Below are positions 50,548 to 59,916 of a DNA stretch of 64,000 nt, piece by piece (position 1 is the first letter of the stretch; each line of letters starts with the position of its first letter). The DNA comes from CAVQCJ01 sp963771835 (GTDB lineage Bacteria; Actinomycetota; Actinomycetes; Prado026): NCBI GenBank assembly GCA_963771835.1, contig CAVYVA010000002.1:1125719-1189718 (forward strand). The letters are read 5' to 3'. The translations under genes and the position numbers were made by a program. The notes under the pieces were generated by a model. It did no database searches and had not been told where the DNA came from. It saw only the letters and a program-made list of their open reading frames with translations.

Positions 50548-52830
50548 TCAGGGCGCGACGCCCTGGCCGGACCGGACCAGGCTGTCCTGTAGCCGCCGCA
50601 CGGCGTCCAGGTAGTCGCCGGTCCAGACCATCCTGGCCGCCGTCGACGTGGTCCGGCCGTCCGCGCTGACCAGGTCGCGGCGCAGCGCTTCGACGAGTCC
50701 GGCGTCCGGCAGCTGGTCGCTGGCCAGCGGTGCAGGAGCCAGGCCTCCCCCGCGAAGGCTGGCTGCGAGGTCGTCGTACCAGCGGACGACGCGGTCGGTC
50801 GTCCCGATCAGCTCGCGACGGGCCGCGGTCCGGTCCCCGCCGGACCCGCCGTCGTCGCGGCGCCACAGGTCCAGCACTGCGTCACCGGCCAGGCGCAGCC
50901 CGCCCACCCCGGTGACGAGGTTGGTCACGTCCGCCAGCGGGTTCGGCTTCGGGCCGCGCTCCGCGAGGTAGGTGCGGAACGCGTCGTCGAGCCGTCTGGA
51001 GGCTGCCGCCGCACGCAGGCTCGCCTCGGTCGGCGCGGGCGGTGCGGTCGATGCGGTCGGTGTTGCGCTGCTCGGCGGCCGCGCATCGCAACGAAGCATC
51101 CCGAAGCCGACGGCCTCGGCCAGGTACTGCGCGCTGTCGCTGTACGCGTCGGCCAGCGCCCGGCCCAGAGCGGCGCGCGCACCGCGGGGCCAGAAGAGCA
51201 GACCGACGAACAGGCTCACTGCGCAACCGATCGCCACGTCCTCCACCCGCAGCAGCCCGACCTGCCACCCCGCCGGCGCGAGGATGTTGAACAGGATCAC
51301 GAGCGCGACCGTGAACGCGGCCTGCCCGGCGGCGAACGAGATCGCGGCGGGCAGGACCCCGGCCAGCAGCACGGCCGGCGGGAGCAGGAGCCACAGCAGG
51401 GTCGTGCGGGTGCCGAGCGGGGCGAGCACGACGGCGCCGATGACGAACCCGGCCGCGGTACCGAGCAGCCCGCGCAGCACGTTCTGGCCGGTGCTCAGCG
51501 CGTTCGACCGAAGCACCGAAAGGGCACCGAGCACCACCCAGAACGAGTGCTGCACACCGGTCACATTGGCGACGAAGACGGCCAGGCCGAGCCCGGCGGC
51601 CCCGCGCAGGCTGTTGTGCATCCACACCGACCGAAGGGTCAGGTGGGCCGCCGCGCGTTCCTGGGCGGCCGCGACCGTGCCGCTCACCCCGGCCGGCTGC
51701 CGGCCCATCAGGCGATCGGCCCAGCTGCGCCGCTCGGCGGCCGCGGTCAGCTCGATGTTGCCGGCGATCCGGGTGACCGCGAAGCTCAGCTCCTGCGCGC
51801 GGAACGCCGGGTCCAGGGCCGTCACCACCTCCATCGGGACGGCCGGGCTGGGCAGCACGACTGCGGTGTCCTCCTCCAGACGCGCCAGCGCGCCGCGCAG
51901 CGCTGCCACGGCCGCCACGAGCGTCGAGGTGCTTCCCGCCACGTCCTCGAGCAGCGTGGCCCCGCTGTCGAGCACGGTCGCCGAAGCCACCTTGACGGCG
52001 CACGCGGCGCGGTTGACCGTGCGTCCCGGCGGCCGTGGCCCGGACTGGATCACAGCGTTGAGCCAGTTCAGCTCGTCCACCAGCCGGACGACCGTGCGAG
52101 CCGACGTGCTCAGGCCGGTGGGGCGGTAGGGCGTCGCCAGGAAACCCTGGTGGAGCGCGCCGACCGCAGCGTCCGCCGCCGCGACGACCTGCTGGTGCTC
52201 AGCCGCGGACGGGGCCTGGTCACCTCCGAGCAGGACCGCCACCTCCGAGCGCAACCGGTCGGCCAGAGCTCGGCACGCGGCGGCGGCGCGGGCCCGCAAC
52301 GGGTCACGTGACGGCGCCGGCCACAGCAGCGCGATCGCCGCGAGCGACGCGACCGACGCGAGGGCCCAGCCGGCGATTCGGTCGGGGATCTCCGAGGCCG
52401 GCCCGGGCAGAGACACCGGCAGGATGAAGGCCAGGAGCAACGCAGAGGTGGCGGCGGCGAGCACGGAGCTGACGACCCCGGCGAACAGGACGCAGAACGC
52501 GACCACAGCCATTGCGGCCGCAGCCGACCAGGCCGTACGCGAGGCCAGCGTGCCCACGCAGACGAACACCAGACCGACCCCGGCCAGGGCCGCCTGCGCC
52601 TGGAGCCGGTCGCGCATCGGGCCGGTGAAGTCGACGAACAGCAGCAGAGCGAAGGAGCCGAACGCTGCGAACGTCGCCACCGCGGCGTTGCCGACGACCT
52701 TGTCGCCGAGCGCGAACAAAGCCGGCATCACTACGGCGGTGCGGCCGGCACGACGCAGCGCCACCAGACCAGGGTCGTGGCCCCTGAGCCACCCCATCAG
52801 ACCCCGCATCAGACGCTGCATCAGACGCAC
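50548..52830 (-). CDS. FUSC-family membrane protein
   Basis: About 760 aa with two hydrophobic blocks of five to six TM helices: near residues 30-170 (AVVMPALFALGDKVVGNAAVATFAAFGSFALLLF) and 420-560 (FWVVLGALSVLRSNALSTGQNVLRGLLGTAAGF), each followed by a cytosolic helical region. This two-block plan is that of FUSC/YccS/AaeB-type transporters, linked to export of aromatic acids or envelope integrity. The N-terminus MRLMQRLMRGLMGWL comes from near-tandem 12-bp units, making the exact start uncertain. It begins 4 bp after the stop of the MFS exporter gene. Confidence 0.78.
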   Translation of the reverse strand: MRLMQRLMRGLMGWLRGHDPGLVALRRAGRTAVVMPALFALGDKVVGNAAVATFAAFGSFALLLFVDFTGPMRDRLQAQAALAGVGLVFVCVGTLASRTAWSAAAAMAVVAFCVLFAGVVSSVLAAATSALLLAFILPVSLPGPASEIPDRIAGWALASVASLAAIALLWPAPSRDPLRARAAAACRALADRLRSEVAVLLGGDQAPSAAEHQQVVAAADAAVGALHQGFLATPYRPTGLSTSARTVVRLVDELNWLNAVIQSGPRPPGRTVNRAACAVKVASATVLDSGATLLEDVAGSTSTLVAAVAALRGALARLEEDTAVVLPSPAVPMEVVTALDPAFRAQELSFAVTRIAGNIELTAAAERRSWADRLMGRQPAGVSGTVAAAQERAAAHLTLRSVWMHNSLRGAAGLGLAVFVANVTGVQHSFWVVLGALSVLRSNALSTGQNVLRGLLGTAAGFVIGAVVLAPLGTRTTLLWLLLPPAVLLAGVLPAAISFAAGQAAFTVALVILFNILAPAGWQVGLLRVEDVAIGCAVSLFVGLLFWPRGARAALGRALADAYSDSAQYLAEAVGFGMLRCDARPPSSATPTASTAPPAPTEASLRAAAASRRLDDAFRTYLAERGPKPNPLADVTNLVTGVGGLRLAGDAVLDLWRRDDGGSGGDRTAARRELIGTTDRVVRWYDDLAASLRGGGLAPAPLASDQLPDAGLVEALRRDLVSADGRTTSTAARMVWTGDYLDAVRRLQDSLVRSGQGVAP

Positions 52831-52833
52831 CGG

Positions 52834-54402
52834 TCAAGTATTGGCCACGTCCGCCGCCGAGGTCCCTGCGTTCTCGTCCGCTGCCTGGTTGTCGGCCGCC
52901 GTCTCGGTCTGCACGCCCCGGCTGAGACCGAAGACGGCGACGATCGCGGCCGCAGTCATGACCACGCCCATCCCGATGAGCACCGTGCGGGTGGCGTAGG
53001 CGAAGTCGAGCCGGATGAAGGCCGGGATGGCTCCGCCGGCAGGACCGCCACCGCCCTGCGCCGCGACGGCCGCGGCTCGCGCTGCCTGAGCGGGGCTGGC
53101 CCCCTGCGCAAGCAGCGACGTGTCGACGTGGTCGCGCATCACCGTGACGAACGACGTCCCGAGCACGGCGAGCCCCAGGCTGGCCGCATAGTTGCGAACC
53201 GTCTGCGTGATTCCGGTCGCCTCGCCGTACGACAGCCGCGACGCGCGGTTGACCGCATCGGTGTTGGCCTGGCCGAGCATGAGACCCATTCCGGCACCGG
53301 TCATGACGATCACCCAGATCTGCTTGCCGGCGTCGAGCTGGGTGACCTTCCCGGACCAGATGAAGAAGCCGACCGCCGCGAGCGTGCATCCGGCGACCAC
53401 GGGTCGTTTCGCGCCGACCCGGTCGAGCATCCGACCGCCGATCTGCGCGGCGACGACGAACCCCAGGAAGAAGTACAGGAGCAGCAGGCTGGCCTGTGTC
53501 GCTGTCTTCCCCAGCGACACCTGGGCGTACTCGCTGGTGAAGAAGAAGATCGGGATGAACGCGATCATGGCCAGCGCCAGCACGATGTTCTCGACGAGGA
53601 ACGGGCGGACCCAGAAGATCCGCACCTGGGTCAACGGCTCGGGTGTGCCGAGCTCCACGAAGAAGAACACCACGAGCAGGACGAGCCCTACGGCCACCGA
53701 GAGCCAGACCCCGGGGTTGCCCCAGCCCCAGATCGCCGCCTGCTGGAAGCCGAAGATGCTCAGGGCCACGCCGCTGACGATGAGGACCAGCCCGCGGTAG
53801 TCCAGCCGGGCCGGGCGGAAGTCCGTCACCGGTCTCGACACGGCGACGAGCACGAGCGCGATCACTGCGACCGGGATGTTGACCCAGAAGATGGCCCGCC
53901 AGGTCCACTGGGTGAGGTAGCCGCCGAGGATCGGCCCGATCGCGGTGAGTCCACCAGCGACGCCGAAGAACGCTGCGAGCGCCTTGCCCCGGTCGTGCAG
54001 GGGGAAGGTCTGGACGACAACGGCGAGCGCGGCGGGGAACATCAGTGCCCCACCCACCCCCTGCAGGGCGCGGAAGGCGACAAGCCAGGCCTCGGCGAGA
54101 GCGCCCGTCGGGGTCAGCCCGCACAGTGCCGACGCGCCCGCGAACACGACCACGCCGAGGGTGACCATGCGGCGGTGGCCCAGCGTGTCAGCGAGCCGGC
54201 CGCCGAACGCGAAGAACGCCGCCAGGGTCAGCAGGTATGCGTTGACCGCCCACTGGATCCCCGTGCTGCTCAGCGACAGCTCGCGCTGGATGTCCGGCAC
54301 GGCGATCGACACGATGGTCTGGTCGATGAACGTCATCGCGACGGCGAAGATCATCGCCGTGAGGATCAAGGCCTTCGAACGGCCAGGACTCCCAGACACC
54401 AT
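52834..54402 (-). CDS. DHA2-family MFS drug/metabolite exporter
   Basis: About 522 aa, 14 predicted TM helices. Motif D1 FIDQTIVSIAVPDIQRELSLS, motif A GGRLADTLGHRRMV, motif C-type GVAGGLTAIGPILGGYLTQWTWRAIFWVNIP mark EmrB/QacA-like proton antiporters. Exports toxic or self-made compounds; substrate unknown. ATG at 54402 (MVSGSPGRSK) is chosen; TTG at 54459 is in frame. Probably co-transcribed with the FUSC gene downstream, giving two exporters in one operon. Confidence 0.85.
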   Translation of the reverse strand: MVSGSPGRSKALILTAMIFAVAMTFIDQTIVSIAVPDIQRELSLSSTGIQWAVNAYLLTLAAFFAFGGRLADTLGHRRMVTLGVVVFAGASALCGLTPTGALAEAWLVAFRALQGVGGALMFPAALAVVVQTFPLHDRGKALAAFFGVAGGLTAIGPILGGYLTQWTWRAIFWVNIPVAVIALVLVAVSRPVTDFRPARLDYRGLVLIVSGVALSIFGFQQAAIWGWGNPGVWLSVAVGLVLLVVFFFVELGTPEPLTQVRIFWVRPFLVENIVLALAMIAFIPIFFFTSEYAQVSLGKTATQASLLLLYFFLGFVVAAQIGGRMLDRVGAKRPVVAGCTLAAVGFFIWSGKVTQLDAGKQIWVIVMTGAGMGLMLGQANTDAVNRASRLSYGEATGITQTVRNYAASLGLAVLGTSFVTVMRDHVDTSLLAQGASPAQAARAAAVAAQGGGGPAGGAIPAFIRLDFAYATRTVLIGMGVVMTAAAIVAVFGLSRGVQTETAADNQAADENAGTSAADVANT

Positions 54403-54533
54403 CGGCTCCCACGCGCGGGGACTTGCTGCGGTCGGCGCCGTCCTCGTCGGAACGGTCAACCGACTCTAGCCAGGAGCGGCACGGCGGTTCCAGTGAACGT
54501 TTCGTGTCGCCCGCCCCGGCTCCGGCTGGTGTG

Positions 54534-55370
54534 TCAGGGCCGGGCCGGTGCGAGCGTGAGGACCGTCTCCAGGTACGTCGCCGGCATCGCGATGCTGCCG
54601 CCGTCGCCGTTGCGGTCGTACTGGCGGGCCAGGTCCGCGAGGTCCTCGGCCAGGGCTGTGCGGCCGACGTCGTCGAGGGCCTCGAACGCCTTGAGCGTGG
54701 GGCCGTACCAGCGGCGGAAGAACGTGACGAACTCTGCCGGCGAGGTGAAGCGCCACACGCAGTCGCGCTCGACCGACCTGATGCTGTCGACGGCCGGACC
54801 GAACAGCTCGAGGAGGTGCTTCTCGGTCCCCCACAGCAGCGGCGAGGCAACGCCGGCCGGGGCCGGCACGTGCGAGGTGATCACGCGGAACATCTGCCCG
54901 ATGAACCCGTCGGGCGTCCAGGACGCCAGTGCGACGGTGCCGCCGGTCCGCGTCACCCGGACCACCTCGTCGGCGGTCTTGCGGTGGTCGGGGGCGAACA
55001 TCGTGCCGAACACGGACAGCACGGCGTCCACCGAACCGCTCTCGAGCGGGAGGGCTTCCGCGTCGCCGATCCGGAACTCGACGTCCAGTCCCTCCGCGGC
55101 GGCCCTGACCCGGCCGTCCTCGAGCAGCTCGGGCACGTAGTCGACGCCGACGACCTGCGTCCCCGACCGCGCCGCGGCCAGGGTCGCGTTCCCGTTCCCG
55201 CAGGCCACGTCGAGCACCCGCCACCCGGCCCGCAGGTCCGCGGACTCCGCGAGCTGCTCGCTCACGAGCACGATCCGCGAGGCCACGACCGAGAAGTCCC
55301 CGCTCGCCCACGTCTTCTGCTGCTTCGCCTTCACCGCCGCCAGGTCCACCTGGTTGGAGAGGACGGTCAT
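54534..55370 (-). CDS. Class I SAM-dependent methyltransferase
   Basis: About 278 aa. Motif I WRVLDVACGNGNATLAAARSG, motif II VVGVDYVPELLEDGR, motif III VDAVLSVFGTMFAPDHRKTADEVVRV, with the TRTGGTVALASWTPDGF strand, a UbiE/Coq5-like arrangement. C-terminal part holds FFRRWYGPTLKAFEAL. Small-molecule methyl acceptor, unknown. Start MTVLSNQVDL at 55370. Divergent from the HxlR regulator 229 bp away, a likely controller. Confidence 0.8.
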   Translation of the reverse strand: MTVLSNQVDLAAVKAKQQKTWASGDFSVVASRIVLVSEQLAESADLRAGWRVLDVACGNGNATLAAARSGTQVVGVDYVPELLEDGRVRAAAEGLDVEFRIGDAEALPLESGSVDAVLSVFGTMFAPDHRKTADEVVRVTRTGGTVALASWTPDGFIGQMFRVITSHVPAPAGVASPLLWGTEKHLLELFGPAVDSIRSVERDCVWRFTSPAEFVTFFRRWYGPTLKAFEALDDVGRTALAEDLADLARQYDRNGDGGSIAMPATYLETVLTLAPARP

Positions 55371-55599
55371 CGTTGTCTCCTTCGTCGTCGACGGCCCCGG
55401 CGGCCGCCCTGCTCCGGCAGGATCCGGCGGCGGTCGTGCGTGCGACGAGTGGCGATCTCGTACTCCCGTGCGCGACGGGGCCGGCGGTTTCGTGAGCGTG
55501 GGCGGCGGCCGAGCCGAGCGCCATCCGGCGCTCTCACGCTGCCGGCCGGTACAGGATCCGTACTACCCGTCAGCCGGCTCGAGCGGCACGATGGGGCCC

Positions 55600-56340
55600 A
55601 TGACGAGCTACGCGGACTACTGCCCGATCGCCGTGGGCGTCGACGTCCTGGGTGACCGGTGGACGCCGCTGGTCATCCGCGAGCTGATGGTGGGCGCCAG
55701 CGGGTTCAACGAGATCCACCGCGGCATCCCGCGGGTCAGCCGGAGCCTGCTCGCCCAGCGGCTGCGACAGCTGGAGCGGCTGGGACTCCTCGACCGCGAG
55801 GTCGGCGAGCGGGGCCGGCCCGGCCGCTACTCGCTGACCGAGGCCGGTCAGGCGCTGACGCCGATCGTGTGGGCGATGGGCCACTGGGCCGCCGAGTGGG
55901 TGTTCGGCGAACCCACGACGGAGGACTGCGACGGCCTGTCGATCATCTGGCGGCTGCACCAGCAGGCCATCCCGGCCAGGCTGCCCCGGACCCGGACCGT
56001 CGTCCACCTGGTCCTGACCGGCACCGGCGGGGCCGAAGGCTGGCTGGAGATCGAGCCCTCCGGTGTCAGCGTCTGCAAAGACGACCAGGGCTACGACGTC
56101 GATCTCGCGGTCGAGGCGGACACCGCGCAGATGCACCGGTGGCTCGTCGGCCGCGTGCAGTTCCGCGAGCTGGTCACCGAGGGCCACGCGCGGCTGCTCG
56201 GCCCCAGCCGGCTCGCGCGGGCCTTCCCCACGTGGTTCAACATGAGCGTCTTCAGCGAGGACCTGCACCGCGCCGAGCTGCGCCGTCAAGGCGGCACGGG
56301 GCGCCGTGAGCAGCCCGGCCTCGTGCGCGCGACCGCGTGA
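55600..56340 (+). CDS. HxlR-family transcriptional regulator with C-terminal sterol-carrier-like domain
   Basis: About 246 aa. Winged helix of HxlR type: YCPIAVGVDVLGDRWTPLVIREL with the conserved Cys, FNEIHRGIPRVSRSLLAQRLRQLERLGLL. Beyond residue 110 an extra domain follows (VVHLVLTGTGGAEGWLEIE, VDLAVEADTAQMHRWLVGRVQFREL), which resembles the SCP2-type ligand pocket found on longer HxlR proteins, so it may sense a hydrophobic ligand. ATG at 55600 or 55591. Divergent from the methyltransferase; the next gene starts within its stop (GTGA). Confidence 0.8.
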   Translation: MTSYADYCPIAVGVDVLGDRWTPLVIRELMVGASGFNEIHRGIPRVSRSLLAQRLRQLERLGLLDREVGERGRPGRYSLTEAGQALTPIVWAMGHWAAEWVFGEPTTEDCDGLSIIWRLHQQAIPARLPRTRTVVHLVLTGTGGAEGWLEIEPSGVSVCKDDQGYDVDLAVEADTAQMHRWLVGRVQFRELVTEGHARLLGPSRLARAFPTWFNMSVFSEDLHRAELRRQGGTGRREQPGLVRATA

Positions 56341-57173
56341 CCGGCGGGAGCGAAGAGCCGGCCGGCTTGGACGGAGTCCCGCCTGAGGTGGTCTTCCAGG
56401 CCCTGAACCCCGCAACGGCCGGGCCCGAGCCGCCGGCGGAGTCGGGTGCGAAGCGAGTGATCACCCCTCAGTACTGCCTGCTGATGTCGCCCATGCCGAC
56501 GGTCAACCTGGTCGAGGTGCTGGAACTGCCCCCGACCGAGGTGCCCCGCGCGGTCGACGAAGTCCGTGACCTGCTGCGGGAGCGGGGTCGGACCCAGGCG
56601 GCGTGGTCGATCATCTCGACTGCGACGGGGTTGTACGGACAGCTGACCAGCATGGGCATGACGCCGTACACCGATCCGCCTCTGGAGCCTCGGTGCGCGT
56701 GCATGGTCCTGGTCCAGGCGCCGAACAGCGCACCGACCCCAGGGGTGGTGGTGCGCGAGGCGATCGAGCTGACCGACTTCCTTGCCGTTGGCGAGCTGGC
56801 TGCTGCAGTCTTCGGGGTCGGCCGCGAAGACCGGGACGGCTTCATCAACGGCATGCGGGTGCGGTACGAGCTGCACCGGAAGGGACAGACCCCGATGAGC
56901 ACGTATGTGGCGGTCATCGACGGACAGGTGGTCGGCGAGGCACAGGCCGTCGCCACGGCGACCGGCACCAACCTGTCCGGCAGCTCGGTCCTCCCGTCGG
57001 CACGCGGCCGCGGGGTCTACCGAGCCCTGGTGTCAGCGCGCTGGAACGAGGCTGTCGAGCGGGGCCGACCCGCGCTGACCGTGCAGGCCGGCGACATGTC
57101 GCGCCCGATCCTGGAGCGCCTCGGGTTCCGCACCGTCGCGACCATGCTCAACCTGCGCGACCGGTTCGCGTAG
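56337..57173 (+). CDS. GNAT-like N-acetyltransferase
   Basis: About 278 aa. The C-terminal 140 residues form the GNAT core: TYVAVIDGQVVGEAQAVATATG, then SSVLPSARGRGVYRALVSARWNEAV (R-x-x-G-x-G/Y-x-A acetyl-CoA loop) and LERLGFRTVATMLNLRD. The N-terminal half (LNPATAG, LLMSPMPTVNLVEVLEL) is a degenerate second GNAT-like module, as in tandem GNAT proteins. GTG at 56337 overlaps the HxlR stop. Acceptor unknown. Confidence 0.7.
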   Translation: MTGGSEEPAGLDGVPPEVVFQALNPATAGPEPPAESGAKRVITPQYCLLMSPMPTVNLVEVLELPPTEVPRAVDEVRDLLRERGRTQAAWSIISTATGLYGQLTSMGMTPYTDPPLEPRCACMVLVQAPNSAPTPGVVVREAIELTDFLAVGELAAAVFGVGREDRDGFINGMRVRYELHRKGQTPMSTYVAVIDGQVVGEAQAVATATGTNLSGSSVLPSARGRGVYRALVSARWNEAVERGRPALTVQAGDMSRPILERLGFRTVATMLNLRDRFA

Positions 57174-57275
57174 GCGCCATCCTGGGGGCCGAGCCGTCGG
57201 GTCCTGGTGTCGTCGCGACGGCAGTGCCAGACTCCCCGGGGGCCTCGCATCGTCCACGGCGACGGGAAGAAGCGC

Positions 57276-57791
57276 ATGAGCGACGAGAGCACCACCGCCG
57301 ACGAGCCGGTTGCCGGCGAAGTGACGCCGGCCCCGGCATCGACAGACGAGGTGGCTGCGGTCGCCGGCGATGCGGCCGAGGACGAGGTCGCCGCCGCGCC
57401 GCCCCCGTCGGCGCCACCGCTGCGGCAGCAGAGCTCCGGGCGACCCGTCGGGAAGGTCCGGAGCCCGGTCGGCTGCTGGCTCCTGGCGATCGTCACGCTC
57501 GGCATCTACGCGCTGGTCTGGTATCACCACACGAACAAGGAGCTGAAGGAGTACGACTCGACGATCGTGGTGTCACCAGGAGTGGCGGTCGTCGCCTTGC
57601 TCGTCCCGGTGGTGAACTGGTTCTCGGTGTTCAACACCGGCAAGCGCATCCAGCAGGCGCAGCAGACCGCGGGGATCCCGGCGTCGGTCTCGCCCGTCCT
57701 CGGGGTCGTGCTGACGTTCGTCCTCGGCCTGTGGCTGCCCTACTACATCTCGCAGACCAACGCCGTGTGGGAGTCCGCCGGCGCCGTCTGA
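57276..57791 (+). CDS. DUF4234 membrane protein
   Basis: About 171 aa. Acidic Ala/Glu/Pro-rich cytosolic N-terminus, then the DUF4234 core: GKVRSPVGCWLLAIVTLGIYALVWYHHTNKELKEY (P-x-x-x-x-L-x-x-x-T-x-G-I-Y-x-x-x-W), and NTGKRIQQAQQTAGIP between later TM helices. Three to four TM segments. Role unknown. ATG at 57276 behind GGGAAGAAGCGC. Confidence 0.75.
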   Translation: MSDESTTADEPVAGEVTPAPASTDEVAAVAGDAAEDEVAAAPPPSAPPLRQQSSGRPVGKVRSPVGCWLLAIVTLGIYALVWYHHTNKELKEYDSTIVVSPGVAVVALLVPVVNWFSVFNTGKRIQQAQQTAGIPASVSPVLGVVLTFVLGLWLPYYISQTNAVWESAGAV

Positions 57792-57896
57792 GACGCAGGC
57801 CCAGCGCCGGACCTGCACGTACGGGTTGTCGTCGTCCGAGGCCTGGCCGCAGTCTGGATGACGCGCCATGTCGGTGGCCTGGGTTAGCGTGCTCGG

Positions 57897-58697
57897 ATGT
57901 CGATCGCCGTGCAGGCCAGGAGCCTGGTCAAGACTTTCGTGGGCAAGGGCGATCCGGTCGAGGCGGTGCGCGGCGTCGATCTCGAGGTAGCCAGTGGGGA
58001 GATATTCGGGTTCCTCGGCCCCAACGGAGCCGGCAAGTCGACCACCGTCCGCATGCTCACCACGTTGACCACCATCACCTCCGGGTCGGCCCAGGTGGCC
58101 GGCGTGGACGTGGCGAGCGACCCTGACGGGGTGCGGCGCAAGATCGGCGTCGCGTTGCAGGATGCCGGTCTCGATCCGCGTCAGACCGGCCGTGAGCTGC
58201 TGGTGCTGCAGGGCCGCTTGTTCGGCGTCTCCCGGTCGGTCGCCTCGACGCGGGCCGAAGAGCTGCTCGAGCTCGTCGGCCTCGAGGAAGCGGCCGACCG
58301 GCTCACCAAGACATACTCCGGCGGCATGAAGCGCCGGCTCGACCTGGCCAGCGCTCTGGTCCACCAGCCGGACGTCCTGTTCCTGGATGAACCGACGACG
58401 GGGCTGGATCCCGCCAGCCGGCTGGTCGTGTGGGACGAGGTCCGTCGCATCAACGAACGTGGCACGACGATCTTCTTGACCACGCAGTACCTCGAGGAGG
58501 CCGACCAGCTGTGCCGGCGCCTCGCGATCATCGACGAGGGACGGATCGTGCGAGAAGGGACCCCCGATCAGTTGAAGGCCGACCTGAAGGCCCGACGGGG
58601 CGGCGACAGCGATCCCACGCTGGACGAGGTGTTCCTCGATGTCACCGGCCGCACCCGAGAACGGGCGGCCGGCGCTGTCCAGGAGGTGGGCGGATGA
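57897..58697 (+). CDS. ABC transporter ATP-binding protein (drug-export type)
   Basis: About 266 aa. Walker A GFLGPNGAGKSTTVRML, Q-loop VALQDAGLDP, signature YSGGMKRRLDLASAL, Walker B VLFLDEPTTGLDP, switch His replaced in TIFLTTQYLEEADQL (Gln as in many DrrA-like proteins). Belongs to the DrrA/ABC-2 export group. Stop overlaps the permease start (ATGA), so the two form a functional pair. Confidence 0.87.
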   Translation: MSIAVQARSLVKTFVGKGDPVEAVRGVDLEVASGEIFGFLGPNGAGKSTTVRMLTTLTTITSGSAQVAGVDVASDPDGVRRKIGVALQDAGLDPRQTGRELLVLQGRLFGVSRSVASTRAEELLELVGLEEAADRLTKTYSGGMKRRLDLASALVHQPDVLFLDEPTTGLDPASRLVVWDEVRRINERGTTIFLTTQYLEEADQLCRRLAIIDEGRIVREGTPDQLKADLKARRGGDSDPTLDEVFLDVTGRTRERAAGAVQEVGG

Positions 58698-59449
58698 GCG
58701 CGACGACGATCCTGGGCGAGCGGGCCCTTCGTGAGGCCAGGCGTGCACCCGACGCCTTGATCCCGACCCTGCTCATTCCCCTGTTCTTCCTCGTGGTCAA
58801 CGTCGGTCAGGCCGCACGGATCTTCCCGACGGGCTCGACGCCGTGGCTCGAAGGGCAGAGCTACGCAGCCTTTCAGCTGCCGAGCTCGATCCTGCTGGCC
58901 GCCTCGTTCGGCACAGCCGCGCTGTACCTCGTCGAGGAGATCGAGAACGGCTACTTCGACAAGCTGCGGGCCACGCCGGTGTCCCGCGCTTCCATCGCCC
59001 TGGGACGGCTGACCTCCGAGACGGTCAAGACCGCCGGCATGACCCTGGTGATCGTCCTGATCGCCTTGCCGTTCGGCATCCGGATCGCCAGCGGGCTGCT
59101 CGGGTTCGTCCTCCTCGTCCTGCTGGCCGCGGGTTGGGCGGTCGGATACGCGGGCTTCCTCCAGTTCGTCGCGCTCAAGACGCGCAGCGCTGCCGCCACC
59201 AACTCCGCCGGGCTGCTGTTCTTCCCGCTCCTGTTCCTCACGCCGAACTTCGTGCCTCGCGGGCTGCTGACCCGGCCGATGGAGATCGCGGCGACGATCA
59301 ACCCGGTCACGTACGTGATGGAAGCCATGCGCTCGGTGATCCTGGTCGACCTGGACTGGGCGGTGATCGGCAAGGGCTTCCTCGTGGTGGGGTTCTTCGT
59401 CGCGGCGATGCTGGCCATCAACGTCCGGGTCATGCGCAGCTACGACTGA
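58694..59449 (+). CDS. ABC-2 type transporter permease
   Basis: About 251 aa, six TM segments: ALIPTLLIPLFFLVVNVGQAA, ILLAASFGTAALYLVEEIENGYFDKLRATPVSR (the conserved cytosolic E-x-x-x-G-x-x-x-x-L-x-x-x-P), TVKTAGMTLVIVLIALPFGI, LLGFVLLVLLAAGWAVGY and two more before the C-terminus RVMRSYD. DrrB-like permease of the ATPase before it; exports a drug or lipid. Confidence 0.85.
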   Translation: MSATTILGERALREARRAPDALIPTLLIPLFFLVVNVGQAARIFPTGSTPWLEGQSYAAFQLPSSILLAASFGTAALYLVEEIENGYFDKLRATPVSRASIALGRLTSETVKTAGMTLVIVLIALPFGIRIASGLLGFVLLVLLAAGWAVGYAGFLQFVALKTRSAAATNSAGLLFFPLLFLTPNFVPRGLLTRPMEIAATINPVTYVMEAMRSVILVDLDWAVIGKGFLVVGFFVAAMLAINVRVMRSYD

Positions 59450-59675
59450 GAGGTCGCAACTCCTCAGCGGGTACCGCCGTCTCGGCGCCAGCCTCGCCCC
59501 ACCCCCGCTTCGACACCAGGGAACGAAGTCGCCCCCGGCTGACCCACAGCCGGCACATCATCGCGCCGGGCACCAGGCCGCCTGCGGTGTCGCCCAGGTG
59601 ACAGCCCGCCGCGCGCACCCGAGGCAGGCTTCTCCCAAGCCGAACCGTTCGGCGGTCCTGAACCGAGGAGGGGCC

Positions 59676-59825
59676 ATGAACCGGACCTCCCGCACCACGC
59701 TCACACTCACCGGCCAGATGGTGGGCATCTCCGTCTTCCTTCTCGCCCGGGCCACGGTCGAGGCGCGCTCAAGCGTGCCGCCGGCCTACCTGGTTCCGGT
59801 GCCAGTGCGGCGGAAGACCTCCTGA
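59676..59825 (+). CDS. Possible small protein (49 aa)
   Basis: ATG at 59676 follows GAACCGAGGAGGGGCC, a strong ribosome site. Product MNRTSRTTLTLTGQMVGISV then FLLARATVEARSSVP and a basic end. One short hydrophobic stretch. Not recognised. The ribosome site is the main support. Confidence 0.4.
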   Translation: MNRTSRTTLTLTGQMVGISVFLLARATVEARSSVPPAYLVPVPVRRKTS

Positions 59826-59916
59826 GCCCTCCCGGCGTCCACGCTGAAGGAGAGGTCATGTCCTGCACGATCTCCCGTACGACGTCCACGCCCGCCGTGG
59901 ACGCGCGTCCGCTCGG